Part shown: positions 1-5,581 of the stretch, piece by piece | Position numbering within the stretch: the stretch's first letter is position 1 | How the letters are laid out: every line of letters starts with the position of its first letter | DNA from: JBDKGV01 sp039798005 | GTDB lineage: Bacteria > Fibrobacterota > Fibrobacteria > UBA5070 | NCBI GenBank assembly: GCA_039798005.1 | Contig: JBDKGV010000218.1 | Span: 1-5,909, forward strand | Direction of reading: 5' to 3' | DNA: 5,909 nt | Program-made: the position numbers and the translations under genes | Notes under the pieces: model-generated | Databases searched by the model: none | Seen by the model: the letters and a program-made list of their open reading frames with translations, nothing else | What the model was told of the DNA's origin: nothing

Positions 1-1
1 T

Positions 2-145
2 TGCCCCGCGATGCTCACGCGACAAGGCAAGCCATGCGGGTTCAGATTTCAAGAGAACAACGGCGTGATGACGGATGGTAGCGGACAAGGAAACTCCTTC
101 TGCACGGGTTCAGGTGCTGATCCAAAGTATCATTCCTACAGGTGA
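2..145 (+). CDS. Possible 3' end of an unidentified protein (5' truncated)
   Basis: An open frame enters from the left edge and ends at a TGA at 143-145, giving 47 residues. The sequence is rich in Gly, Ser and Asn and has three cysteines (at about residues 1, 12 and 34 of the visible part). It ends in a Tyr/His-rich stretch, and this composition would suit an exported protein. About 60% of third codon positions are G or C, similar to real genes nearby. The stop lies 29 bases before the converging stop of the cytochrome gene, a normal tail-to-tail arrangement, although I see no clear terminator hairpin between them. I do not recognise the family. The other two forward frames close at 68 and 81, so a different frame or no gene at all remains possible. 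Confidence 0.35.
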   Translation, partial: CPAMLTRQGKPCGFRFQENNGVMTDGSGQGNSFCTGSGADPKYHSYR

Positions 146-174
146 CATTGCAACCCAATCTCGAATCACATTTC

Positions 175-447
175 TCACCGCCCCGCGTTTTGATGCAACC
201 AACCGCGAACCGCCTCGGTCTGCACCGAATCGAGTCCCGCACGGTCCTTCATCCTGTCCAGCGCCACATCCCACTGGGCCTTCGTGCGACCGTCCAGCGG
301 ATGCAAGGCATGGCAGGAACTGCAGCGCGACTCGTACAACTCCTTTGGAGTGGATTGCGCCACCGGGGCAGATCTGTCCGCACTCCCGCGGTCGGACTGG
401 CAAGCAAGCACAAGGGGCAGGGGCAACAGAACGGAAAGGATCTTCAT
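175..447 (-). CDS. Small lipoprotein c-type cytochrome (monohaem)
   Basis: This 90-residue protein is predicted to carry electrons through one covalently bound haem c on the periplasmic face of a membrane. Residues 1-16 form a lipoprotein signal peptide: Lys2, a hydrophobic core, and a lipobox LVLAC with Cys16 as the lipidated residue. Gln at +2 would favour the outer membrane under the E. coli rule. A low-complexity linker (17-34) leads to a compact cytochrome domain with the haem motif CSSCH at 42-46 and Met66 in a WDVALDRMK stretch as the likely sixth ligand. The ATG at 447 is chosen because GGAG lies 6 bases upstream (457-454) and the signal peptide then begins MKIL; ATG 459 and TTG 462 are alternatives with no better site. 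The protein is shorter than classical class I cytochromes but matches short one-haem lipoproteins found beside respiratory enzymes. No partner oxidoreductase is visible here, so the electron donor and acceptor are unknown. Confidence 0.85.
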   Translation of the reverse strand: MKILSVLLPLPLVLACQSDRGSADRSAPVAQSTPKELYESRCSSCHALHPLDGRTKAQWDVALDRMKDRAGLDSVQTEAVRGWLHQNAGR

Positions 448-489
448 CAGCGGCTCCATCAAAGGTCATTTGCAGATAACTTTGTCCTG

Positions 490-519
490 AAAATACGCAT
501 CCCCATCGGCATTCTCCAA
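490..519 (-). promoter_or_regulatory. Weak candidate sigma70-type promoter for the cytochrome gene
   Basis: Read on the - strand, TTGGAG (519-514) is followed 18 bases later by TATTTT (495-490). This would start transcription near 483 and give a leader of about 36 bases before the ATG at 447. The -35 matches the E. coli consensus at only 3 of 6 positions and the -10 at 4 of 6, so this is a guess based on position and spacing. I found no convincing matching promoter for xseA in the same divergent region. Confidence 0.25.
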
Positions 520-578
520 GCGGGGACTGACGGATTCTGTCCCGACCGGCCTGCCTGGTGTCTACCTTGTGATCGCAA

Positions 579-1802
579 ATGGGAGCCAGTTTCAAGGAAG
601 CATTGACCGTTTCCGAGTTGACACGGGAAATCCGGACCCAACTCGAGGACAATTTCGACTCCGTCCGGGTGGAAGGCGAAGTCTCTGGCTCCAAGCGCCA
701 TTCCAGCGGACACTTCTACTTCACCCTGAAGGATGCCGGCGCCGTCATCTCTGCGGTCATGTGGAAGAGCACCGCCATGCGCGTCGTATTGCCTCAAGAC
801 GGGGACCGCGTGGTGGCTGCCGGACGGATCAGCCTCTTCGAGCCCCGGGGCGCCTACCAACTGATGGTGACCTCCTTCAAGCCCGTCGGCGAAGGCGATC
901 TCCTCAAGCGCTTTGAGGAATTGCGCAAGCGGTTGGAGGGCGAAGGCCTGTTCGACCCGGACACCAAGCGTGATTTCCCGGCCTACCCCAAGCGCATCGC
1001 CGTCATCACCTCGGCCACCGGCGCCGTCCTTCAGGACATTCGCAATGTCCTTTCCCGCCGCAGTCCGCACTTGGAGCTGTTGCTCATTCCCTCCCCCGTC
1101 CAAGGGGCCGAGGCCGTCCCCGGCCTCTTGCAGGCCTTCGCGCGGCTGGCCTTCCTGGAGGGAACGCCTTTCGAACCGGATGCCGTCATCATCGCCCGGG
1201 GTGGAGGCTCGATCGAGGACCTTTGGGCCTTCAACGAGGAACCCGTGGTCCGCGCGGTCTCGGGCTGCCCTTGGCCGATCCTGTCCGCCATCGGACACGA
1301 GACCGATTTCACCCTTTGCGACTATGCCGCCGATCTGCGTGCTCCCACACCATCGGCCGCCGCGGAGATGATCGCCCCGCATCGGGAAGCATTGCTCGAG
1401 GAGCTGGATTCCTGGGCGAGCCGCATGTCCGAAGCCCTGACCCAAACGGTCGCCCGGCGCCGGGAGCGCCTTGAGCTGCTCGCCTCGCGCCCCTGCTTGC
1501 GCAATCCCCAGCAGATGCTGGATCGGCCGACCCAACGCTTGGATTGGCTTCTGGAAAGGCTCCAGAACGCAAGCGTCCGCACCACCGAACGCACCCATGC
1601 CCGTCTGGCCTCCCTCGCCGGCCGCTTGGATGCACTGTCACCGCTCAAGGTCCTGTCTCGCGGCTTCGCGGCGGTGGAATCCAATTCCGGACAGATCCTG
1701 TCCTCGATCAAGGGCCTTGAGAAAGGCCAGGAAATTCAAGTCAGATTCGGCGATGGCCGGGCCCTTGCCCGCATCCTGAACGTGGAGGAACACGCCGCAT
1801 GA
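579..1802 (+). CDS. xseA: Exodeoxyribonuclease VII large subunit
   Basis: This is the catalytic subunit of exonuclease VII, which with several XseB chains degrades single-stranded DNA from both ends in the cytoplasm and works in repair. In the 407-residue reading, residues 9-103 are the N-terminal OB-fold, with VEGEVSG near 31-37 and the family signature GRISLFEPRGAYQLMV at 82-97. Residues 125-360 are the catalytic domain: PKRIAVITSATGAVLQDIRNVLSRR (two parts of it at 137-161), IIARGGGSIEDLWAFNEEPV at 204-223, and IGHETDF at 238-244. Asp153, Arg207, His240 and Asp243 sit where the conserved active-site residues are expected. The helical arm (about 265-350) is short, making the protein smaller than the roughly 450-residue E. 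coli enzyme. A conserved LSPLKVLSRGFA lies at 353-364. ATG 579 follows an in-frame TGA at 570-572 but has no obvious ribosome-binding site; TTG 603, preceded by AAGGAAG, is a strong alternative start. The gene overlaps xseB by 4 bases. Confidence 0.97.
   Translation: MGASFKEALTVSELTREIRTQLEDNFDSVRVEGEVSGSKRHSSGHFYFTLKDAGAVISAVMWKSTAMRVVLPQDGDRVVAAGRISLFEPRGAYQLMVTSFKPVGEGDLLKRFEELRKRLEGEGLFDPDTKRDFPAYPKRIAVITSATGAVLQDIRNVLSRRSPHLELLLIPSPVQGAEAVPGLLQAFARLAFLEGTPFEPDAVIIARGGGSIEDLWAFNEEPVVRAVSGCPWPILSAIGHETDFTLCDYAADLRAPTPSAAAEMIAPHREALLEELDSWASRMSEALTQTVARRRERLELLASRPCLRNPQQMLDRPTQRLDWLLERLQNASVRTTERTHARLASLAGRLDALSPLKVLSRGFAAVESNSGQILSSIKGLEKGQEIQVRFGDGRALARILNVEEHAA
594..600 (+). promoter_or_regulatory. 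Ribosome-binding site that may define a TTG start for xseA
   Basis: AAGGAAG at 594-600 is a good Shine-Dalgarno sequence a few bases before TTG 603, in the xseA frame. Starting there gives a protein opening Met-Thr-Val-Ser-Glu-Leu, directly at the conserved XseA N-terminus. The upstream ATG at 579 has no comparable site. TTG starts behind strong Shine-Dalgarno sequences also appear elsewhere in this window (3574). Confidence 0.45.
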
Positions 1803-2017
1803 GTCCGGAACCGACATTTGAGGAATCGATGATCCGCTTGGAAAAGGTCGTGGCGGATCTGGAACGCGGCGACCTCTCCTTGGATCTGGCGATGGGCGCC
1901 TACCAGGAGGGAGTCGCCTTGGTGAGCACCTGCAGGGAACGCTTGTCCCAAGCTGAACTCGTGGTGCGTCGCCTCACCGAAGACGCCGCCGGCAATCCGG
2001 TCGTGGAGGAAGCATGA
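1799..2017 (+). CDS. xseB: Exodeoxyribonuclease VII small subunit
   Basis: XseB is the small helical subunit that assembles on the long arm of XseA and is required for exonuclease VII activity on single-stranded DNA. The 72-residue product is normal length for the family and matches its pattern nearly end to end: FEESMIRLEKVVADLERGD (residues 7-25), then LSLDLAMGAYQEGVAL (26-41), then a second helix with CRERLSQAELVVRRL (45-59). These form two antiparallel helices. The ATG overlaps the xseA stop as ATGA (1799-1802). GGAGGA at 1784-1789, inside the xseA coding end, is its ribosome-binding site, so translation is probably coupled. The stop likewise overlaps the ispA start. The conserved pairing with xseA makes the assignment secure. 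Confidence 0.96.
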   Translation: MSPEPTFEESMIRLEKVVADLERGDLSLDLAMGAYQEGVALVSTCRERLSQAELVVRRLTEDAAGNPVVEEA

Positions 2018-2883
2018 GCCTGAGCGAAACCTATCTCGAATCATCCAAGCTCCGCGTGGAAGCGGCCTTTGAACGCTTCCTGCCATCGGAGACCATGCGT
2101 CCTCAACGCCTGCACCAGGCCATGCGCTATTCATTGCTTGCCGGTGGCAAGCGGTTGCGTCCCGGCCTTTGCTATGCCGCGTTCGAGGATTGCGGCGGCA
2201 CGGGAGACCTTGCCGATCACGGTGCCGTCGCCTTGGAGATGCTGCACACCTTCTCCCTGATCCATGACGATCTCCCGTGCATGGACGACGACGATTTCCG
2301 CCGCGGCCTCCCGACCTGCCACAAGAAGTTCGACGAGGCCACCGCCGTATTGGCAGGCGATGCCCTGTGCATCCTGGCCTTTGAGGTTCTGGCTCAGGCA
2401 GGGAATGCCCAAGCGATTGTCGTGCTTGCCAAGGCTCTGGGTTCCGATGGAATGCTTGGTGGGCAAGTCGTCGATATCGAAAGTGAAGGCGGAAAAGTAG
2501 TGGATCTGGAAACGGTCCAGTACATTCACAGCCATAAAACCGCCGCCCTGATTGAAGCCTCCCTTGAAGTCGGAGCCTTGCTTGCCGGTGCATCGGTGGA
2601 ACAATTGGCCCTCTACCGTGAATACGGACGCTTGACCGGCCTTGCATTCCAAGTGGTCGACGATATTCTGGACATTACTTCCACGACTGAAACCCTCGGC
2701 AAGGATGTCGGTTCAGATATCGAAAAAGGCAAAGCCACCTATCCTGCTCTTGTAGGAATCGACGAAAGTCGCCGCATCGCCAAGGAGCTGATGGAACAGG
2801 CAATTGCGGTAAGTCAAAAATTTGGGAAGAGCCGCCTCGTTTTCGAGGATTTTGCCCGATTCATCGTCGAGCGCGCATTCTGA
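2014..2883 (+). CDS. ispA: Farnesyl-diphosphate synthase (short-chain polyprenyl synthase)
   Basis: The enzyme condenses isopentenyl diphosphate with dimethylallyl and then geranyl diphosphate to make farnesyl diphosphate, precursor of undecaprenyl and quinone side chains; it is cytoplasmic and needs Mg2+. The 289 residues are typical of bacterial type II enzymes. Visible motifs are GGKRLRP at 44-50 (diphosphate binding), the first Asp-rich motif DDLPCMDDDD at 85-94, GQVVDIES at 150-157, and the second Asp-rich motif FQVVDDILD at 212-220, followed by LGKDVGSDIEKGKATYP at 228-244. The two-residue insertion in the first motif and Phe80 five residues before it, the position that limits product length, favour a C15 product over C20. 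The start overlaps the xseB stop as ATGA with GGAGGA at 2005-2010. It is the last gene of the xseA-xseB-ispA unit; dxs is not next to it. The chain-length call is inference. Confidence 0.95.
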   Translation: MSLSETYLESSKLRVEAAFERFLPSETMRPQRLHQAMRYSLLAGGKRLRPGLCYAAFEDCGGTGDLADHGAVALEMLHTFSLIHDDLPCMDDDDFRRGLPTCHKKFDEATAVLAGDALCILAFEVLAQAGNAQAIVVLAKALGSDGMLGGQVVDIESEGGKVVDLETVQYIHSHKTAALIEASLEVGALLAGASVEQLALYREYGRLTGLAFQVVDDILDITSTTETLGKDVGSDIEKGKATYPALVGIDESRRIAKELMEQAIAVSQKFGKSRLVFEDFARFIVERAF

Positions 2884-2901
2884 AGCAACAATATCCCATG
2901 T

Positions 2902-2940
2902 AAAAGAAAGGTCACCAGAGATAGGTGGCCTTTCTTTTTT
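2902..2940 (+). terminator. Strong intrinsic terminator after ispA
   Basis: A 15-bp stem (2902-2916 with 2924-2938) has one T-G wobble and a 7-base loop AGAGATA. It is GC-rich toward the loop and flanked by an A-run on the left and six T residues at 2935-2940 on the right. It lies 18 bases after the ispA stop and ends the exonuclease VII/isoprenoid operon. The A-tract and T-tract make it potentially bidirectional, though no - strand gene uses it here. Confidence 0.93.
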
Positions 2941-2951
2941 CATTCAATGGT

Positions 2952-2980
2952 TTGCTTTTTCCAATTATGACATGTATTAT
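2952..2980 (+). promoter_or_regulatory. Candidate sigma70-type promoter of the coiled-coil/winged-helix gene
   Basis: TTGCTT at 2952-2957 and TATTAT at 2975-2980 are separated by 17 bases in an AT-rich stretch just after the ispA terminator. The -10 matches the consensus at 5 of 6 positions, the -35 at 3 of 6. Transcription would start near 2987, leaving a leader of about 80 bases before the ATG at 3068. A TTGACA at 3027-3032 matches the -35 consensus better but has no suitable -10 behind it. Confidence 0.5.
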
Positions 2981-2981
2981 T

Positions 2982-2998
2982 CAATCCAACTGGGATTG
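2982..2998 (+). promoter_or_regulatory. Perfect small dyad at the predicted transcription start
   Basis: CAATCC (2982-2987) and GGATTG (2993-2998) are exact inverted repeats around a 5-base centre, AACTG. They begin right behind the predicted -10 box. The dyad could be a protein-binding operator, for instance for autoregulation by the downstream DNA-binding protein, or a 5' hairpin of the transcript. A 6-bp dyad can arise by chance, so this is tentative. Confidence 0.25.
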
Positions 2999-3067
2999 GT
3001 GCTCCACGATTGTTTATCAGGGGCCCTTGACAGCGATTTTTCATTCACAAGCCATAAGGAACTAACT

Positions 3068-3451
3068 ATGTCTCTCGACAATCTTTCCATTGAAGAACTC
3101 TACTCCGAAATCGAGCGTCGCAAGGCTGCCGACCAGGCTGAAACCCGTCGCGCGCTTGAAGAAGCCCGCAAGCTCGTTCGCGAACTCGAAGCCAAGCTCG
3201 GCGAAAGCGACAGCAAGTTCGTCCGTCGCGCCCCGGCAGCATCCGCCTCCAAGAGCCGCATCACCTTGGGCGAGAAGACCGAGCGCATCCTGACCGCTCT
3301 GGAAGGTCGCGGCTTCACCGGCGCCTCGGAGCTCGCCTCCTTGGTCGGCTTTGACGGCAACGCCCTGCGTGACGCTCTCGGCTCCCTGACCGAGGAAGGC
3401 AAGCTGGTTCGCGAAGGCAAGGCTCGCGGCACCAAGTACAAGCTCGCTTAA
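3068..3451 (+). CDS. Coiled-coil and winged-helix DNA-binding protein, possible nucleoid-associated protein
   Basis: The 127-residue product has three parts. Residues 5-46 are highly charged, with heptad-like spacing of Leu, Ile, Ala and Val (LSIEELYSEIERRKAA at 6-21, then ARKLVRELEAKLGE at 33-46), so a dimerising coiled coil is likely. Residues 47-66 are an Ala/Ser/Arg/Lys-rich linker. Residues 67-127 look like a winged helix: first helix 68-79, second 85-92, recognition helix about 97-109, and a basic wing ending RGTKYKLA at 120-127. This order (oligomerisation coil, flexible linker, DNA-binding end) is the plan of H-NS-type proteins, but no H-NS DNA-binding motif is present. ATG 3068 is chosen because AAGGA lies 7 bases upstream (3056-3060). 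Frequent CGT/CGC, GAA, CTC and AAG codons and a private promoter and terminator suggest high expression. I do not recognise a named family; the function is inference. Confidence 0.88.
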   Translation: MSLDNLSIEELYSEIERRKAADQAETRRALEEARKLVRELEAKLGESDSKFVRRAPAASASKSRITLGEKTERILTALEGRGFTGASELASLVGFDGNALRDALGSLTEEGKLVREGKARGTKYKLA

Positions 3452-3452
3452 T

Positions 3453-3467
3453 TTCCGTTCATCGGAA
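3453..3467 (+). other. Short hairpin just after the stop codon
   Basis: TTCCG (3453-3457) and CGGAA (3463-3467) form a 5-bp stem with a 5-base loop, starting 2 bases after the TAA of the coiled-coil gene. It has no T-run of its own and precedes the main terminator. It may help stabilise the 3' end of the message, or may be chance. Confidence 0.3.
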
Positions 3468-3473
3468 TCATTG

Positions 3474-3504
3474 CCCTTCCGACAGATGGTCGGAAGGGAT
3501 TTTT
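3474..3504 (+). terminator. Strong intrinsic terminator after the coiled-coil/winged-helix gene
   Basis: A perfect 10-bp stem, CCCTTCCGAC (3474-3483) with GTCGGAAGGG (3489-3498), encloses a 5-base loop AGATG and is followed by ATTTTTGTTT. It lies 22 bases after the TAA at 3449-3451 and separates this gene from the secreted protein gene downstream. Confidence 0.95.
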
Positions 3505-3563
3505 GTTTCCAAAATCCAATGCCCATTTCCACCGCATGACGGTATGTTCCATCCAATATCCAC

Positions 3564-3569
3564 GGAGGA
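3564..3569 (+). promoter_or_regulatory. Shine-Dalgarno site that fixes a TTG start at 3574
   Basis: GGAGGA at 3564-3569 lies 4 bases before TTG 3574. An in-frame ATG at 3544 has no comparable site and would put ten extra residues, including acidic ones, ahead of the signal peptide. The TTG start gives a textbook signal peptide, so it is preferred. Confidence 0.75.
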
Positions 3570-3573
3570 ACCC

Positions 3574-5493
3574 TTGAGTCATCACTACACACGCAGCGGC
3601 CTGTTCCTTGGCCTCGTCCTCGCAAGCACCCCTTTTGCCTTGGATGACCAACCCCTTTACCTCGATGCCGGCTGTCCCAATACCGGAATTCCAGGATCTG
3701 ACGCAAGCGGCAGCATGACCATGGCCGTCGTCGATGGAAAAAATGGAATCCCCATCACTTGCACAGGTGCGCTGACTGGATCCGATGCCATTGCGCTCAA
3801 GGCCCCGGCCGGCAATTGGTGGAATTGCGGAATCAAGACCCCCACAGATCGCTCGATTCCTATGAAGGGATACAAGGACGTACGATTCTGGGTCAAGAAC
3901 AATTCGACCAGCGCCACCTCCTTTACAGCGGAATGGCAGACGGAAAGCTGGTCGTTCACGGCCGCAAAACCGGTATCCATCCCGGCAAAGTCCACTTGGC
4001 AGGAAATCATCATCCCGTTGACAGATTTTTCCGGCTCGGATACGGCAGTCAAGGCCCTGTATTTCCGCAGTGCAGCCAATACGCCAGCAATCGACATCCT
4101 GATCGACTCCGTGACCATCACCGACGGAACCTCCAATCGCAGTCTTGCGATCCCAAGTGGAATACCCACGCCCCTGCCCACCGCTTGGCCCAAGACATTC
4201 CTCATCGGGGGTTTGGACAAGACCGAAGTCGGGAAAAGCACCAAGGAATTCCAAGCCGGTGGCAGCTACCGATACCAGTATGTGATGAAGGAAACCCAAG
4301 GCTATTACAGCCCGACAGCCCCCAACAAAGGGGAATACGTCGCCGACTACGCCAAGGAATCCCAAACCTTGGGAGTGAAATCGGCATTCGTATGGTACAA
4401 CCTTGGCAAAAGTGGCGAAGGCTATCTCGCGGTCACGGCGAACCTCGCCAGCTCCACCTACATGGAAGACTACTTCACTCGCTACGAGTGGCTTTTGGAT
4501 CAGATGGTCAAGGGTGCCCAGAAGGATTACATGATCATCCTTGAACCGGACATGTACGGCTTCCTGACCCGTGGCGTTGGCGACAACGGCCAAGCCATCC
4601 CCACCGACGATCCAACCCGCATCCCGGTCGCCATGACCAAGGCCAACAGCCTTTCCGGCAAGACCTATGCCGCGAACATGAAGGGGTGGGCGGAGTACAT
4701 GGTGGCCCGCGCCAAGGACAAGCTCAAGGACCAAGGCGTGATCGTCGGACACATGCCCAACCACTGGGGCGTGAACATTCCGGGCCAGGTCGGACGCGGA
4801 CGCATCGAAGCCCACCTGTTCAGCGGCATGACCACGGCGCGGTTCATCAACGGCTTCGGTGCCGCCGGCAAAGGTGATGTGGTCTTTGTCGAAAAGACCG
4901 ACTACGATGCGGGGATCAAGGGAACCCAATGGTTCTGGGATTCGACCTGCTATGCCAAGTTCTTCACGTGGACCCGCGCCATCGCCCATGGCACCGGCCT
5001 TCCCATGGTGGGTTGGCAGATGGCCCAAGGCAACACCACCCATGCCACCGCCACCAAGCGCGATGACATCGTGGAAACCTTCCTGTCCCACTCCAAGTGG
5101 TGGACCGACGGCGGCTTCATCGGCATTCTTTTTGGAGGCGGCAATCCAGGATGCGCCAACTATTCCGGAACCGACGATGGCGGCTGGTACAACACGAGCA
5201 TCTCAGGCTACGCCAAGAGCCCGCTCACCTTGCCGCTTTCCACCAGCGCAATTTCCACCCGGTCCACCAAGCCCTCATGGCTTCAAGCCGGCTCAAGCCA
5301 AGGCATGCTGCGCCTGAACGGCTGGACCGGAAAGGCCCGGGTACAGCTGCTCGATGCCTCGGGGAAGGAATTGCGTCAGCTCGAAATGGAAGGGGGGCAG
5401 GCGATCTCCACGGGTCATTTGCGGGGCGTCCTTTTCGTACGTGTCAGTCAAGGCGACCAAATCCAGACGACGCCGATCCTGATTCTTCCCTGA
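3574..5493 (+). CDS. Secreted multidomain glycosidase-like protein with type IX-like sorting tail
   Basis: The 639-residue product (counted from TTG 3574) is probably an exported carbohydrate-active enzyme. Residues 1-23 are a signal peptide: Arg7, a hydrophobic stretch GLFLGLVLA, and a cleavage site around 19-23. Residues 27-185 are beta-rich, with WFWVKNN-like strands (RFWVKNN at 104-110) and WQEIIIPLTDF at 142-152, resembling jelly-roll carbohydrate-binding or galactose-binding modules. Residues 205-556 look like a TIM barrel, with strands KSAFVWYNL at 269-277, YMIILEPDMYGFL at 319-331, VIVGHMPNHWG at 389-399, GDVVFVEKTDYDAG at 434-447, PMVGWQMAQGN at 477-487 and GFIGILFGGG at 514-523. Candidate catalytic acids are Glu324, Asp326, Glu440, Asp443 and Asp445. 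Residues 578-639 end as a beta-sandwich sorting domain (RGVLFVRVSQGDQ at 617-629). No standard glycoside hydrolase family is assigned with confidence; substrate is unknown. Strong stop-flanking hairpins on both sides suggest a single-gene transcript. Confidence 0.88.
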   Translation: MSHHYTRSGLFLGLVLASTPFALDDQPLYLDAGCPNTGIPGSDASGSMTMAVVDGKNGIPITCTGALTGSDAIALKAPAGNWWNCGIKTPTDRSIPMKGYKDVRFWVKNNSTSATSFTAEWQTESWSFTAAKPVSIPAKSTWQEIIIPLTDFSGSDTAVKALYFRSAANTPAIDILIDSVTITDGTSNRSLAIPSGIPTPLPTAWPKTFLIGGLDKTEVGKSTKEFQAGGSYRYQYVMKETQGYYSPTAPNKGEYVADYAKESQTLGVKSAFVWYNLGKSGEGYLAVTANLASSTYMEDYFTRYEWLLDQMVKGAQKDYMIILEPDMYGFLTRGVGDNGQAIPTDDPTRIPVAMTKANSLSGKTYAANMKGWAEYMVARAKDKLKDQGVIVGHMPNHWGVNIPGQVGRGRIEAHLFSGMTTARFINGFGAAGKGDVVFVEKTDYDAGIKGTQWFWDSTCYAKFFTWTRAIAHGTGLPMVGWQMAQGNTTHATATKRDDIVETFLSHSKWWTDGGFIGILFGGGNPGCANYSGTDDGGWYNTSISGYAKSPLTLPLSTSAISTRSTKPSWLQAGSSQGMLRLNGWTGKARVQLLDASGKELRQLEMEGGQAISTGHLRGVLFVRVSQGDQIQTTPILILP

Positions 5494-5520
5494 TCGCGTC
5501 AGCATCCATCGCGTGAGGCC

Positions 5521-5545
5521 AAGCCCCTCTCAAAACGAGGGGCTT
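5521..5545 (+). terminator. Hairpin after the secreted protein gene, probable terminator without a full T-run
   Basis: AAGCCCCTC (5521-5529) and GAGGGGCTT (5537-5545) form a perfect 9-bp GC-rich stem with a 7-base loop TCAAAAC, 28 bases after the TGA. Only two T residues close the stem and no T-tract follows. It may terminate less efficiently, act with Rho, or simply protect the 3' end of the message. Confidence 0.6.
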
Positions 5546-5581
5546 CCCGAATGAGGGATTGTGCTACCTTTGGCCGTACCG

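Noticed and set aside
75..479. + strand open frame across the cytochrome gene
   Set aside because: It is Pro/Arg/Ser-rich, without family resemblance, and opposes the gene with the haem motif and lipobox.
521..544. Imperfect dyad CGGGGAC / GTCCCG upstream of xseA
   Set aside because: It has only five contiguous pairs plus a bulge, an 11-base loop, no T-run and no position relative to a promoter that would make it an operator or terminator.
459..1598. Long - strand open frame of 379 codons opposite xseA
   Set aside because: It lies antiparallel to an unmistakable xseA, has shadow-like Gly/Arg/Asp-rich composition and no recognisable domain.
3543..3548. TATGTT as a -10 box for the secreted protein gene
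   Set aside because: It matches only 4 of 6 positions and has no acceptable -35 at 16-18 bases upstream.
3515..3557. Direct repeat of ATCCAAT upstream of the secreted protein gene
   Set aside because: A 7-base match 36 bases apart in a short AT-rich spacer is expected by chance and no third copy continues the pattern.
3448..5091. Long - strand open frame of 547 codons opposite the secreted protein gene
   Set aside because: High GC at third positions of the + strand gene keeps the complementary frame open; the product has no signal, motif or ribosome-binding site, while the + strand product has coherent domains.
5393..5398. Run of six G residues near the end of the secreted protein gene as a possible frameshift site
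   Set aside because: The reading frame stays coherent into the sorting domain after it, so neither a sequencing error nor programmed slippage is indicated.
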